Counted from the stretch's first letter, positions 34,859-45,001 are shown. The stretch: DNA of 64,000 nt from Clostridiales bacterium (GCA_017561715.1 JAFZBN010000015.1:124001-188000); one strand, 5' to 3'. Notes: a model not told the origin generated them from the letters alone. Program-made: numbers and translations.

Positions 34859-35431
34859 ATGAAGAAGTGGTGGCAACAGGTAAATCGCGGGTTATTGCTG
34901 CTGGCATTAGCGGTGCTGGCCGTATCCGTCTATCTGATTATCGATGGTGCACAGACAAAAAAAGATAAGGTGGCCATCAAAGAGATCGCCGAAAAATTCA
35001 TTCCCGAATCATCTGTCTATCTCACCTGTCCTTCCGGATTCGACTTCTGGCTGCAGGATGAACTGGACAAGGACTCCCTTGTCTCTTCCATGTCCGCTCA
35101 GGTAAAGCCGTTGGAATCCTACTACTGTGATAACGAAGCTGTCAGAAATTCACAGATCGACTACTATTTCCCTTACTTCTCTGCCTGTCGGGAAAACCAG
35201 ATCTGTCCTGTAAACTGCACCAGAAAGGCCTTATCCGTCGATATCTCCGAGATCTATAACGGCTCGGCGACCGTTTATGTCAGCACACAGACAACCGTAG
35301 AGTATAAAAAAGAAGACGAGGCATTGCTCTCAGAAGTATATACATGCGATGAGATCCTGTATTTCCTGAAGCAGGAAGACGGATGGAAGCTTGTAAGCGT
35401 CCAGAGCAATATGCCATATCTTGAACGATAA
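34859..35431 (+). CDS. Membrane-anchored protein of unknown function
   Basis: 190 residues. One transmembrane anchor near the N-terminus (GLLLLALAVLAVSVYLIIDG) is followed by an exterior region with four Cys (TCPSGF, YYCDNEA, SACRENQICPVNC), which could form disulfides. The C-terminal half, rich in beta strands (TVYVSTQTTVEYKKEDE, DGWKLVSVQSNMPYLE), resembles small NTF2-like or lipoprotein domains but is not assignable. GGAGG lies 6 bases before the ATG. It is 27 bases upstream of the ABC transporter genes and is likely an accessory part of that system (inference). Confidence 0.75.
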   Translation: MKKWWQQVNRGLLLLALAVLAVSVYLIIDGAQTKKDKVAIKEIAEKFIPESSVYLTCPSGFDFWLQDELDKDSLVSSMSAQVKPLESYYCDNEAVRNSQIDYYFPYFSACRENQICPVNCTRKALSVDISEIYNGSATVYVSTQTTVEYKKEDEALLSEVYTCDEILYFLKQEDGWKLVSVQSNMPYLER

Positions 35432-35458
35432 CGAAGATCAAAAATGAAGGAGAACGAG

Positions 35459-36400
35459 ATGTCCGAACAAGAGAAACAACCGGCTCTTCAGATAATGAAC
35501 GTGACAAAGACCTTCGGCAAGAAAACTGCCGTTGACAACGTCTCTTTCGATCTTTTCCCCGGAGAGGTCTTCGGCTTTCTCGGCCCGAACGGCGCAGGCA
35601 AGACGACGATCATCAAGATGATCATGGGTTTTTTCCGCCCGAACGAAGGAACGATCATCATTAACGGATTTAACAGAAGAACACATTACGAGGCGGCCAT
35701 GTCCTCGATCGGCGGCATTGTCGAGAACCCGGAGATGTATAACACGTTATCTGCACGACTGAATCTTCAGATGTATGCCCGACTCCATGATGGTGTCACA
35801 AAAGAGCGTATTGATGAAGTCCTGGAACTCGTCGGACTTTCCGACCGTGCCGATGAACCGATCAAAAAGTACTCTCTCGGCATGAAACAGCGTATCGGTC
35901 TGGCACAGGCACTGCTTCACAAACCGAAAGTCCTGATCCTCGACGAACCGACGAACGGTCTGGATCCTGCCGGCATTCATCTGCTTCGTGATATCCTGAC
36001 ACACTGCGCACATGAGGAAGGTGTTGCCGTTATGGTATCCTCTCACCTTCTGAGCGAGATCCAACTGATGTGCGATCGTATCGGTATCATCAACCACGGA
36101 AAACTCCTGCAGATCTGCTCGATCGATGACTTTGTCAATCAGGCACAGAGCGCTTCGGTCTATCGCATCAAGACATCAAATCCCGCAAAGGCCAAAGAGA
36201 TCCTTTCGGCAAAGTACAATAACAAGATCACTAACATAAACGACGATACATTGGACATCGAGATCGAGGAAGAGCAGATCAACGAATGCGTACGTACGCT
36301 TGTCGCTTCAGGCTCGGATATCCTCGGTGTACAGAAGCTGGAATCCTCCCTTGAAGAAGCATTCCTTGAGATCACAGGCGGAGGTATCCACATTGAGTAA
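35459..36400 (+). CDS. ABC transporter ATPase (ABC-2 type export)
   Basis: 313 residues with Walker A GPNGAGKTT, Q-loop region, signature SLGMKQR, Walker B ILDEPTNGLDPAG and H-loop SSHLLSE, followed by an extension typical of drug or antibiotic exporter ATPases (CcmA/BcrA type). It powers the permease encoded next. The ATG at 35459 is chosen because AAGGAG lies 6 bases upstream; an ATG 5 codons earlier would overlap that site. Substrate unknown. Confidence 0.93.
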   Translation: MSEQEKQPALQIMNVTKTFGKKTAVDNVSFDLFPGEVFGFLGPNGAGKTTIIKMIMGFFRPNEGTIIINGFNRRTHYEAAMSSIGGIVENPEMYNTLSARLNLQMYARLHDGVTKERIDEVLELVGLSDRADEPIKKYSLGMKQRIGLAQALLHKPKVLILDEPTNGLDPAGIHLLRDILTHCAHEEGVAVMVSSHLLSEIQLMCDRIGIINHGKLLQICSIDDFVNQAQSASVYRIKTSNPAKAKEILSAKYNNKITNINDDTLDIEIEEEQINECVRTLVASGSDILGVQKLESSLEEAFLEITGGGIHIE

Positions 36401-37958
36401 GCTTGCAGCACTATACCATAATGAAATGGTCAAACTTTCGCACAGGATGCTCGTCTGGATCCTCGTTATCCTGATGATCCTGACCGCGTTTTTCATGCCG
36501 TTCATGCTGAAAAACCTTATCCCTGAAGAATCCGGAAGCAGCTATTCCGAGATCGGAAAAACGGAGATCACCAAAGAGCGCGATACTGCAAAGAGTGCTC
36601 TTGGCGACCCGAACAGATATGTCGAACACGAGACTCTGCGTTTCACCATAGACAACCAGACGGTCGAACTCTTTGCGACAAAGTTGAATCTGACCGATGA
36701 CCAGTTCTACAGTTACGAACAGCTCAGTTGTTTCAACGCGATCCTGGCAAACTATGATTTTGACGCATATCCGATCAACGGAACTTATCTGTCCATAAAT
36801 GCGTTCTACGCTTACCGTATGGCTTTCGAAAGAATCTGCCTTCTGAATATGGAGCCGTTTAGGACCCGCACCAATGAGTGGTATGACGAATACATTTTCG
36901 CGACCCGTCAGCTGGATCTTGCCAAAGAAGCTTTCTTCTACCACGACTACGGATCCTACCTTGAATATCAGGAAAACGAAGTTCCGGACTTCAACTCCAC
37001 CTCGATCTCTACGCTCCAAAAAGTGATCGAACTGGATCCCGAAGGAAAACTGAGCGATCGTGAAACTGAAGACATCATCGAGGCCATTGGTCGCTGCGAA
37101 GAGTATAAGAGCAATCTTGCTATGGGAATCGATAACGTGGACGGCACCAAGATCCCGCTTTCAGAAGGCCGCAAAACTCAGATCGAAGACAGAGTAAAGA
37201 TCCTGGAATATCAGATCGAACACAACTGCCTGATCACAGATAAAGCATCAAACGCAACAACTGTCAGACAGGTCGCTCAGAAAGCGGCTCGCTTCCTTCT
37301 CGTCATTTTACTGATCATCATCGCGGGAAGCAGCATTTCCCAGGAGATGGCTACAGGTTCGATCAAATCCCTGATCATTGCGCCTGTTAAGCGCTGGAAG
37401 ATCTTTACGGCCAAGCTTCTCTCACTTGTCACCTGGGTGATCGCAGGAAGTATCCTCATTACGTTGATCACCACGATCTCTACGGCTCTTTGCATGGGCA
37501 CATCTTCCCTTCCGCCATACTATTACTGTTCCGGCGGAGAAGTCGTTACCATGCCGAATTTTCTGTTCTCGTTCCTGTTCTTCCTGGCTGATAACATCTC
37601 TCTGTTCGTTTATCTTCTCGGAGCATTCACGATCTCATGTTTTACCAGAAACACAGGTATCGCGGTCGGTATCTCGACAGGACTTGTTTTCTGCAACAGG
37701 TCTTTTTCCATCATCGAAGAGATCGTCGGACACAAAAGATGGATCGATTTCCTGCCGTTCTCCAATATGGATCTGGCAGGCAAGATCTTCCCGTATTTCG
37801 ATTTAAGCGGATATATGGATGCAGGAGAAGCAGGTCTTTTCGGCATCGGAACCAACAATGCCCTGTCGCTTCGTTTCTCGCTGATCTATTTGGCAATACT
37901 GGTCTTCATTCTCCTTCTGACCGCGTACGACGGATTCGTAAAAAGAGATATTCCGTAA
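36393..37958 (+). CDS. ABC-2 type transporter permease
   Basis: 521 residues. One transmembrane segment near the N-terminus (RMLVWILVILMILTAFFMPF), a large exterior loop of about 250 residues, then five more hydrophobic segments (ARFLLVILLIIIAGSSISQE, VTWVIAGSILITLITTIST and others). EMATGSIKSLIIAPVKRWKI is the coupling-helix signature of ABC-2 permeases. I place the start at a TTG (36393-36395) 8 bases after a GGAGG site. This overlaps the ATPase stop by 8 bases and gives coupled translation. An ATG at 36423 is the alternative. Confidence 0.85.
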   Translation: MSKLAALYHNEMVKLSHRMLVWILVILMILTAFFMPFMLKNLIPEESGSSYSEIGKTEITKERDTAKSALGDPNRYVEHETLRFTIDNQTVELFATKLNLTDDQFYSYEQLSCFNAILANYDFDAYPINGTYLSINAFYAYRMAFERICLLNMEPFRTRTNEWYDEYIFATRQLDLAKEAFFYHDYGSYLEYQENEVPDFNSTSISTLQKVIELDPEGKLSDRETEDIIEAIGRCEEYKSNLAMGIDNVDGTKIPLSEGRKTQIEDRVKILEYQIEHNCLITDKASNATTVRQVAQKAARFLLVILLIIIAGSSISQEMATGSIKSLIIAPVKRWKIFTAKLLSLVTWVIAGSILITLITTISTALCMGTSSLPPYYYCSGGEVVTMPNFLFSFLFFLADNISLFVYLLGAFTISCFTRNTGIAVGISTGLVFCNRSFSIIEEIVGHKRWIDFLPFSNMDLAGKIFPYFDLSGYMDAGEAGLFGIGTNNALSLRFSLIYLAILVFILLLTAYDGFVKRDIP

Positions 37959-37959
37959 A

Positions 37960-38883
37960 TCAGTGATCACTTTTCGGAAGATAGTTTTTTCCTTGAATGA
38001 CTCCGTCCGATCTAAAAGCGGCGGCAATGCTATTACGCACTACACGCTTGTTTCCTACCCATAGTGGAGCGATAAGCGCCTTTTTCGCGCCGTCACCGGT
38101 AAGTCGGTAAATAACGATATTCGGACGAAGTCTTTCGACCGCAACTTCTAAAAACTTGATATACTCATCCATCTCCATAAGCGGAAAGGGATCCTTCAGG
38201 TATTCTTTTTCGAGATCCGTGTCGCGAAGGATGTTGAGGTTAGCGATCTTGATACCGTGGATCGGAAGAGAGCTGCAATAGTCGATCGTTTCGAGCATCA
38301 TCTCTTTCGTTTCTCCAGGAAAGTCCATGATCACATGCACGATCACGTCGATTCCCGGTATCTCGGACAGATGTCTGAACGCTTCCTCGAAGACAGGAAG
38401 CTCGTAGCCTCTTCTCATCCATTTCGCTGTTTTTTCATGGATCGTCTGAAGTCCGAGTTCGATCCATACCTTCGTCTTCTTTGATAGTTCTTCGAGGATT
38501 CCGTACATCTTCTCACTGATGGCGTCAGGTCTGGTCGCGATCGATATCCCGACTACCTCCGGATCGGAAAGCGCCGTTTCATACTTGGCTTTCAGGTCAT
38601 CTTCGTCCCCGTAGGTATTCGTAAAGTTCTGAAAATACGCGATATACTTTCCCGTGCCGTTTTTATCCGCGACACGTTCTTTCGCTTCTTTGACCTGCTC
38701 TGCGATGGGCTTTTCTCTGCTCGCGGCAAACTCACCGGACCCGGAGCCGCTGCAGAATATGCAGCCGCCGAAACCTACCGTACCGTCTCTGTTCGGACAG
38801 GTGCATCCGGCATCGAGTGCGATGCGGTAGACCTTTTGGCCGAACAGTGATCTATAGTATTCATTTGCGCTTTTGTAACTCAC
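37960..38883 (-). CDS. Radical SAM protein, YtqA/TIGR01212 type
   Basis: 307 residues. The radical SAM cluster motif is CTCPNRDGTVGFGGCIFC, a spacing used by the YtqA family, and KYIAYFQNFTNTYGDEDDLK is also typical. It is related to Elp3-type enzymes in the YhcC/YtqA branch, with no firmly known reaction. The start codon is GTG at 38883, overlapping the polymerase stop as GTGA; GGGAGG precedes it. It is convergent with the ABC permease, one base apart. Confidence 0.9.
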   Translation of the reverse strand: MSYKSANEYYRSLFGQKVYRIALDAGCTCPNRDGTVGFGGCIFCSGSGSGEFAASREKPIAEQVKEAKERVADKNGTGKYIAYFQNFTNTYGDEDDLKAKYETALSDPEVVGISIATRPDAISEKMYGILEELSKKTKVWIELGLQTIHEKTAKWMRRGYELPVFEEAFRHLSEIPGIDVIVHVIMDFPGETKEMMLETIDYCSSLPIHGIKIANLNILRDTDLEKEYLKDPFPLMEMDEYIKFLEVAVERLRPNIVIYRLTGDGAKKALIAPLWVGNKRVVRNSIAAAFRSDGVIQGKNYLPKSDH

Positions 38884-40121
38884 AGGTCCTCCCGGAAACC
38901 GCCGTGCGGGGCATCTTCTCTTCCTTCGGCGCACAGATCGCCATAGCCCTCCAGCTGGGTTCCTCTCATAACGATATTATAACCGTATCTCGAGCGAAGA
39001 CCATCCAGCGCCTGATTGACCTTATCATCCTTTTGGATCTTTTCGACATTCTCGAAAAGCGTCATCTGGTGATAGTCGTCTTCGTCGGTCAGATGTGTCG
39101 TACGGACCCCGAAGCTTCGAAGCGGCGCGTGCCAGTCATAGCTCTCGTCGAAAAGCTCCATCGCGAGTTTCGCGATCTCTTTCTCATCATTCGTTTCTGC
39201 GGGAAGAGCACGCTGCTTCTCATAGGACTGAAGGTTCGTGTCCCTCACCCAGATCGTCACGGTGCCGGCGTAGAAATGGTGCTTTCGAAGTCTGGAAGCC
39301 ACCTGCGCGGAAAGCGTACATACTACTTTCCAGACATCACTTCTGTTTTCCATATCTCTCGGAGTCGTCGTGCTGTTGCCGACCGACTTCAAAGGACGTT
39401 CGTAAGAAGCCGGCGAGACCGGATCATTTTCCAGACCGTTCGCGCTTATCCAGAGCGCGTACCCGTTCTTCCCGAGCACCGAGATCACAAAGTCCGGATT
39501 TAAAGCAGCCAGATCCCCGATCGTCTTGACGTTCATCTTCGTAAAGGCGGAACTCGTGGCGCGTCCGACATACAGAAGGTCGCTGACCGGAAGCGGCCAG
39601 ACGATCGTCTTAAAGTTCTCTCTCGTGATCTCCGTCGTCGCATCAGGCTTTTTGTAATCCGACCCGAGCTTGGCAAAGGACTTATTGAAACTGACACCTA
39701 CGGAACAGCTGAGGCCGAGCTCATTTTTCACACGGTCGCGGATCTCATCGGCGATCTGTCTGGGAGTACCCATGGAAGATCCCGTCACGTCCAGCCAGCA
39801 CTCATCCAGGCCGAAAGGTTCGACTTTATCAGTATATTGGAGGAACATCTCACGGATACGGTCGGAATAGTAAACGTACTGATCGAAATGCGCCGGTACG
39901 ACCAGAAGATCCGGGCACTTCTGCTTCGCCTGCCAGATCGCCTCTGCCGTTTTGACACCCGCCTTCTGTGCGAGCGGGTTCTTCGCGAGAATGATCCCGT
40001 GGCGCTGTTTACTGTCTCCGCCGACAGCCATGGGAATATTCCGCCACTCGGGATGACTTCGCATCTCGACCGAGGCGAAAAAGCAGTTCTGATCCACATG
40101 CAGGATATCTCGCGATTCCAT
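38880..40121 (-). CDS. dinB: DNA polymerase IV (Y-family translesion polymerase)
   Basis: 413 residues. The catalytic carboxylates sit in ILHVDQNCFFASVE and VEPFGLDECWLDVTGS. GIILAKNPLAQKAGVKTAEA and SCSVGVSFNKSFAKLGSDYK complete the palm, and the little-finger domain follows. A beta-clamp box cannot be seen with certainty in the C-terminus. It copies damaged templates with low fidelity. A LexA box was looked for upstream and not clearly found. Confidence 0.93.
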   Translation of the reverse strand: MESRDILHVDQNCFFASVEMRSHPEWRNIPMAVGGDSKQRHGIILAKNPLAQKAGVKTAEAIWQAKQKCPDLLVVPAHFDQYVYYSDRIREMFLQYTDKVEPFGLDECWLDVTGSSMGTPRQIADEIRDRVKNELGLSCSVGVSFNKSFAKLGSDYKKPDATTEITRENFKTIVWPLPVSDLLYVGRATSSAFTKMNVKTIGDLAALNPDFVISVLGKNGYALWISANGLENDPVSPASYERPLKSVGNSTTTPRDMENRSDVWKVVCTLSAQVASRLRKHHFYAGTVTIWVRDTNLQSYEKQRALPAETNDEKEIAKLAMELFDESYDWHAPLRSFGVRTTHLTDEDDYHQMTLFENVEKIQKDDKVNQALDGLRSRYGYNIVMRGTQLEGYGDLCAEGREDAPHGGFREDL

Positions 40122-40344
40122 CCGTACCCGTTTTTCCTTTTCGAAACATTTGTTTGTTTTTATTCTATCACAACAAAGTCCGTTTTTCTACAGATTTACA
40201 ATTTGGTCATTATTAATTCTAAATATTGCTTTCTTTTTGAATACGAAAAATGTATAATGTCGAAGAACACAAGTTTTTTTGTAATTGTAAATTTGGGGAT
40301 TCAGCAAAAACTGGAAACATGTATTTCAAAAGGATGGTGTAAGT

Positions 40345-41052
40345 ATGGCAAAACATCGCATTTTATTGGTTGACGACGATACCGACATTTTGGAGATCAA
40401 CCGTTCTTTTCTGACGAATGAAGGCTACGACGTAAGCGTCGCGACAAACATTGCTCAGACGCTTCAGAAGGTGGAGACAAACTCTTATGACTGTATCGTT
40501 CTGGACATTATGCTCCCGGACGGAAACGCATATGATCTTCCTTCCAAGATTCACGTTTACACAAACGCTCCGATCATCTTCCTCTCCGCGAAGGACCAGC
40601 TGGAAGACAAGATCACCGGTTTCAAGGCCGGCGGTGATGACTATATGACAAAACCGTATAATCTTCCGGAGCTTTCCGCACGTATCTCTGCTCATATCAG
40701 AAGAAACATGACTCGTGACGGCTTCCTTATGGAATTCCCGCCGCTGACCATGAATGTCAAGACTCGTGAGGTCACCCTCAACGATGTTCCCGTACACCTG
40801 ACGAACCGCGAGTTCGATATTCTCCGCCTCCTGGCTGAGACACCGAACGTTATCGTACCGTTTGCCCGCATCTACTCTCACGTTTGGGGAGATGACGGTC
40901 TTTGCGACAACCACCTCGTCATGGTTAACATTTCTTACCTTCGTAAGAAGATGGAAAAAGCAGATCCGACTGTTCAGTTCGTTAAGACAGAATGGGGCTC
41001 CGGCTATTCCTTCACATACCCGCCGATCCGCAACACCATGCGCGCCGAGTAA
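40345..41052 (+). CDS. Response regulator, OmpR family
   Basis: 235 residues. The receiver domain has ILLVDDDTDILEI (acid pocket), Asp-54 in CIVLDIMLPDGN, Thr/Ser in IIFLSAKDQLEDK and Lys in TKPYNLPELSAR. The C-terminal winged helix ends with VNISYLRKKMEKADPTVQFV and WGSGYSF. It should bind DNA as a dimer on direct repeats. Partner: the histidine kinase 28 bases downstream. A TATAAT hexamer at 40253-40258 may be the promoter -10; no convincing -35 is visible. 40122-40344 otherwise holds nothing clear. Confidence 0.95.
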   Translation: MAKHRILLVDDDTDILEINRSFLTNEGYDVSVATNIAQTLQKVETNSYDCIVLDIMLPDGNAYDLPSKIHVYTNAPIIFLSAKDQLEDKITGFKAGGDDYMTKPYNLPELSARISAHIRRNMTRDGFLMEFPPLTMNVKTREVTLNDVPVHLTNREFDILRLLAETPNVIVPFARIYSHVWGDDGLCDNHLVMVNISYLRKKMEKADPTVQFVKTEWGSGYSFTYPPIRNTMRAE

Positions 41053-41080
41053 TCTTTTTATTCGGGAAGCGTAGGTCGTT

Positions 41081-43264
41081 ATGTCATCGGAATCCAAAAC
41101 TGCAGAAAAACGCCGCGTATCTGTCGGCGTTTTCGCGTTTATTCTACTGATATCAGTCGCCGTTTCGTCTTTGGCTTTTCTTCTGATCAACCAAAGACGA
41201 GGCAGCGATTTTTCCTATACCATTTACGGACAGGTCAACCTGACATACTGGGGCGAGAACCGGCGCATGCCCGTTACTCTTCAAAAGGGCTGGGAGTTCT
41301 ATCCCGATCAGCTCCTGACACCTGAGATGATCCGTGTCAGCCGTTTGGAAAACTCGACGGTTCGCTACCCGTACTACAAAGGAGTAACGATCTCCTCAAA
41401 CGGCTGGTCCGATCTGGGAGATGGCGCCGAACTCTATTCTTTCGGTCAGGATGTAAAAGAAATGAGCCATTTCGGCGTCGGTACATACCGGATCGAGTTA
41501 GTCTTAAACCCGACGGTCGACTTTGTCACACTGAACATCCCGGAGATCGCCCAGTCCGCGACGATCTGGGTCAACGGCAAAGCCGTACGTCATTACGGCA
41601 ACGTCACCAGAAACAAGGATTATTACGAACCGGCGCAGGTCTGCACGGATATCCAGTTGGAGCCGGAAGACGGCAAAGTCGAGATCGTCATCGACTGCGC
41701 GAACTACTCTTCTCCATATGGCGGTATCCTCTGCAGCCCCGCGATCGCTTCCACCGCTACGATCGGCACGATCGAGTATTCCGTACGTATGTACCTGACG
41801 GTTCTTATCGCTTTTTGGATCTTCTTTGCCATCGGCGGCCATTACGTATCCAAAACTTTCGCGAACAGGGCAAAGTTCTATTATTTCCTTCTGATGTTCC
41901 TCGGCGAGATCCTCTACGAGATCTTCTCTCCGATGGTCACGATCCTTCCGGAAAACTGGAATATGCTTGCTAAGATCACCCTCATGATCGTATCCAACTT
42001 CTGGATGTTCATGTTCTTCAGATCCCTCTATCCGAAAGGTCACAGCAAGCTTTTCGACAAGCTGCATTTTGTCGACCTCGCGTTTTTCTCCATGCTGACT
42101 GCATGTTATCTTGTAGTTTTCTGGGGATTCCCGAGTTTTCTTTACCTGAAGTCTTCCGTTGTCGCGCTGATGGTTCTTGTACTGATCACAAATGTGTACT
42201 GCACTTTCCGAGTATTCTACATGCTCAAACGCTTCGATCACGGTAAGTTCCTCTACACCGGATCCATGATCATATGCTGCAGCATGCACGTATCCTACTT
42301 CTATAGAAGACAGTATTTCGTATACATCACGCTTCACGCGTTCCTTCTTCTGTTCATCGCCGTAGGTTTTACCCTCTACTTCGTTATGGACTACGTTAAG
42401 ACATACCAGAAGCTTCAGGATAACAACCGAAATCTCGCGAGCGCCGTTGAAGAAAAGACCAAATACATCACAAGAGTCAATCAGGACCTTCTTCTTAACC
42501 ACCAGAAGCTCCTCGAAAACGAAGAAGCCAGAAAGAAGATGATGTCCAACGTCTCGCACGACTTAAGAACACCGATCACGGCGATCCGCGGATATGTCGA
42601 GCTCATGATGAACGCCAAGGAACCTCTTCCGAGAGAACAGGAACTGCAGTATCTTTCGAACATGCATACCAGAAGCGTACAGATGGAACAGCTCATTTCC
42701 GACCTTGTACAGCTGACTCGTATGGAATCCGAAAACGATACCATCGAGCTGATGCCGATCAGCATCAAGGAAATGGTCGGTGATCTTTACCAGCTGTATC
42801 ACGCGGAGTGCGAAGGATCCGAAAAGGTCATCTCTTTCCATGCTCCGGAAGATGACGACCTGCTGATCGACGGTGATCCGAAGAAGCTTCTTCGCGTATT
42901 TGAGAACATCATCGTCAACGCCATGAAGTACACGCACGATGACGGTAAGATCGACATCACCTGTCATCGCTATAAGGACCCGGCCATGCTCGGCGGAAAC
43001 GCAGTCGAAGTCATCATCAAGGATAACGGCGTCGGTATCCCCGAAAACGAAGTCCCGTATGTATTCGACCGATTCTACAGAGCCGAGAACTCGGGCATCA
43101 ACAAGACCGGTTCGGGCTTAGGTCTCTCTATCGTTAAGAGCGTCGTCGATAAGCACGGCGGCAAGATCTGGGTCGAGAGTGAAGAAGGTGTCGGATCTGA
43201 ATTCCACATCGTTTTCAAAGCCTCGAAATACAGTTTCGAGGAAGAACCCGAAGATGAAGAATAA
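41081..43264 (+). CDS. Sensor histidine kinase with 7TM receptor-like input
   Basis: 727 residues. After an N-terminal membrane segment, an exterior region of about 200 residues (WEFYPDQLLTP, FGVGTYRIEL, ATIWVNGKAVRHYGNVTRNK) has the beta-sandwich pattern of sugar-binding-like 7TMR-DISM inputs. About seven transmembrane segments follow (residues about 235-440), then a coiled coil. The HisKA domain has its phospho-acceptor His-493 in SNVSHDLRTP, and the HATPase has VRVFENIIVNAMKYTH-like N-box, DNGVGIPE and GSGLGLSIVK. It should sense an extracellular ligand, possibly a sugar or cell-wall piece (inference), and phosphorylate the upstream regulator. Confidence 0.93.
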   Translation: MSSESKTAEKRRVSVGVFAFILLISVAVSSLAFLLINQRRGSDFSYTIYGQVNLTYWGENRRMPVTLQKGWEFYPDQLLTPEMIRVSRLENSTVRYPYYKGVTISSNGWSDLGDGAELYSFGQDVKEMSHFGVGTYRIELVLNPTVDFVTLNIPEIAQSATIWVNGKAVRHYGNVTRNKDYYEPAQVCTDIQLEPEDGKVEIVIDCANYSSPYGGILCSPAIASTATIGTIEYSVRMYLTVLIAFWIFFAIGGHYVSKTFANRAKFYYFLLMFLGEILYEIFSPMVTILPENWNMLAKITLMIVSNFWMFMFFRSLYPKGHSKLFDKLHFVDLAFFSMLTACYLVVFWGFPSFLYLKSSVVALMVLVLITNVYCTFRVFYMLKRFDHGKFLYTGSMIICCSMHVSYFYRRQYFVYITLHAFLLLFIAVGFTLYFVMDYVKTYQKLQDNNRNLASAVEEKTKYITRVNQDLLLNHQKLLENEEARKKMMSNVSHDLRTPITAIRGYVELMMNAKEPLPREQELQYLSNMHTRSVQMEQLISDLVQLTRMESENDTIELMPISIKEMVGDLYQLYHAECEGSEKVISFHAPEDDDLLIDGDPKKLLRVFENIIVNAMKYTHDDGKIDITCHRYKDPAMLGGNAVEVIIKDNGVGIPENEVPYVFDRFYRAENSGINKTGSGLGLSIVKSVVDKHGGKIWVESEEGVGSEFHIVFKASKYSFEEEPEDEE

Positions 43265-43296
43265 AAAAGAACTGCTCGTTTGAGCAGTTCTTTTTA
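43265..43296 (+). terminator. Terminator of the two-component operon
   Basis: Stem GAACTGCTC/GAGCAGTTC with a 4-base loop and T-runs on both sides, so it may stop transcripts from both directions. Confidence 0.85.
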
Positions 43297-43326
43297 CTTG
43301 GATCTAAATCAGTTAACTGATCAGTC

Positions 43327-43524
43327 TTACTCGCCAAGAGCCACATTCAGAGCGGAAACCAGCGCGTCACAATCCAGACCGTGTACGGCACAAGCTTCTT
43401 CGATGGACTCACCGTGAGCCATTGCGCAGCCCAGGCAGTGCAGTCCGCTGTTCATGAATACGGGAACGAGCTCCTGATGCTCATTGAGAACTTCTGCGAT
43501 GATCATATCTTTAGTAATAGCCAT
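43327..43524 (-). CDS. DUF1858 redox-disulfide protein
   Basis: 65 residues of the DUF1858 family (ITKDMIIAEVLNEHQELVPV, MNSGLHCLGCAMAHGESIEE). The pair CLGC is a likely redox or metal site. Domains of this family occur next to or fused with hybrid-cluster and redox proteins in anaerobes. GGAGG lies before the ATG. It appears monocistronic and ends at the bidirectional hairpin. Confidence 0.92.
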   Translation of the reverse strand: MAITKDMIIAEVLNEHQELVPVFMNSGLHCLGCAMAHGESIEEACAVHGLDCDALVSALNVALGE

Positions 43525-43663
43525 ATCTTTTTCCTCCGGTGGTTATTATTGCAAATTCATACAATAAGTACCATACCATGACTCAGTGAAGATTTCAATT
43601 TTGATTTTTTGACAGAAAGTTTCATGTTATAGTGATTACATAAGACATAAACAGGAGGCCCGC

Positions 43664-45001
43664 ATGAAACTGAACTACAAACGCACGCTCCTCTCCGGAC
43701 TTGCTTTTCTCGCCATTACGGCCTTCTGGCAGATGTACGATAACGTGCTGCCTTTGATCCTCGGAAACACCTTTCACTTAAGCGAAAGCGTGACCGGCGC
43801 GATCATGGCCTCCGACAACATCCTTGCACTGTTCCTTCTCCCTTTATTCGGAAAGCTTTCCGATAAGACGAATACCGGCATCGGAAAACGAATGCCTTAT
43901 ATCCTTTTCGGAACGGGTGTCGCCGTCATCCTTACGAACCTTCTTCCTGTCTTTGACAACAGTTACGCGTCTTCACCGTCGCAGTTCAAGTTCATTTCGT
44001 TTACCATCACACTGGCGCTTCTCCTGATCGCCATGTCCGTTTTCCGCTCGCCTTCTGTCGCGCTGATGCCGGACATCACGCCGAAGCCACTTCGCTCCAG
44101 AGGAAACGCGATCATCAACCTGATGGGCGCGCTCGGCGGCATCATCTACCTCATCTTCTCGGCACTCATGTATCCCGAGTCCAAGACAAAAGCACTCGAC
44201 CACGTCAATTACCAGCCGCTCTTCATATTCATCTCTGCCCTTATGTTCCTCGCCGTCGGCATCATGTTCCTGACGGTGCGCGAACCGAAATGGTCGAAGG
44301 AGAATGAACGGATCGAAAAAGAGCATCCGGAATGGGATCTGACCGAAAAGACCGAGGGAAACCACAGCAAGCTTCCCCGCCCGGTCCTTCGCTCCATGCT
44401 CTTCCTTCTTGCGTCCGTGGCACTCTGGTATTTCGCCTATAACGCGCTGACCACATGGTTTACCACCTACTGCTCCACGCTCATGAACAAGAACCTCGGC
44501 TTTGCATCCACGTGTTTCCTGGTAACGAACGTCGGCGCGATCATCTGCTTCATCCCCGCCGGTATCCTGGCTTCTAAGATCGGCAGGAAAAAGACCATTC
44601 AGATCGGCACGATCTCCTTTTCCCTGTGCTTCGTTTTTGCTTACTTCATCACTACCAGCGGCCACGACAGCGCGCTTTTCACGATGTATATCGACTTTTT
44701 CATCGTAGGTGCCGCATGGGCTTTGATCAACGTCAATTCGCTTCCGATGTGCGTCGAGATGTGCAGCGGAGCCGACACGGGAAAATTCACCGGATACTAT
44801 TACACTGCCTCAATGAGCGCTCAGGTAGTAACACCAGTGCTTGCGGGCTCTTTACTGAAGCATGTCAGCTATAAGATCCTTTTCCCTTACGCGGCACTTT
44901 TTGCGTTTTTGAGTTTTTGCACGATGTACTTCGTTAAGCACGGTGACAACCGCGCTACACCCGTAAAAGGATTGACTGCTTTTGAAGAAATGGAGATTTA
45001 A
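43664..45001 (+). CDS. MFS transporter (GPH/SLC45-like)
   Basis: 445 residues with twelve transmembrane segments. The loop LPLFGKLSDKTNTGIGKRMP is the MFS motif A of the glycoside-pentoside-hexuronide/SLC45 branch, and MPDITPKPLRSRGNAIINLM is a second conserved loop. These transporters carry sugars or related compounds with a cation; the substrate here is unknown. AGGAGG precedes the ATG. HU follows on the same strand but has its own promoter. Confidence 0.9.
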   Translation: MKLNYKRTLLSGLAFLAITAFWQMYDNVLPLILGNTFHLSESVTGAIMASDNILALFLLPLFGKLSDKTNTGIGKRMPYILFGTGVAVILTNLLPVFDNSYASSPSQFKFISFTITLALLLIAMSVFRSPSVALMPDITPKPLRSRGNAIINLMGALGGIIYLIFSALMYPESKTKALDHVNYQPLFIFISALMFLAVGIMFLTVREPKWSKENERIEKEHPEWDLTEKTEGNHSKLPRPVLRSMLFLLASVALWYFAYNALTTWFTTYCSTLMNKNLGFASTCFLVTNVGAIICFIPAGILASKIGRKKTIQIGTISFSLCFVFAYFITTSGHDSALFTMYIDFFIVGAAWALINVNSLPMCVEMCSGADTGKFTGYYYTASMSAQVVTPVLAGSLLKHVSYKILFPYAALFAFLSFCTMYFVKHGDNRATPVKGLTAFEEMEI

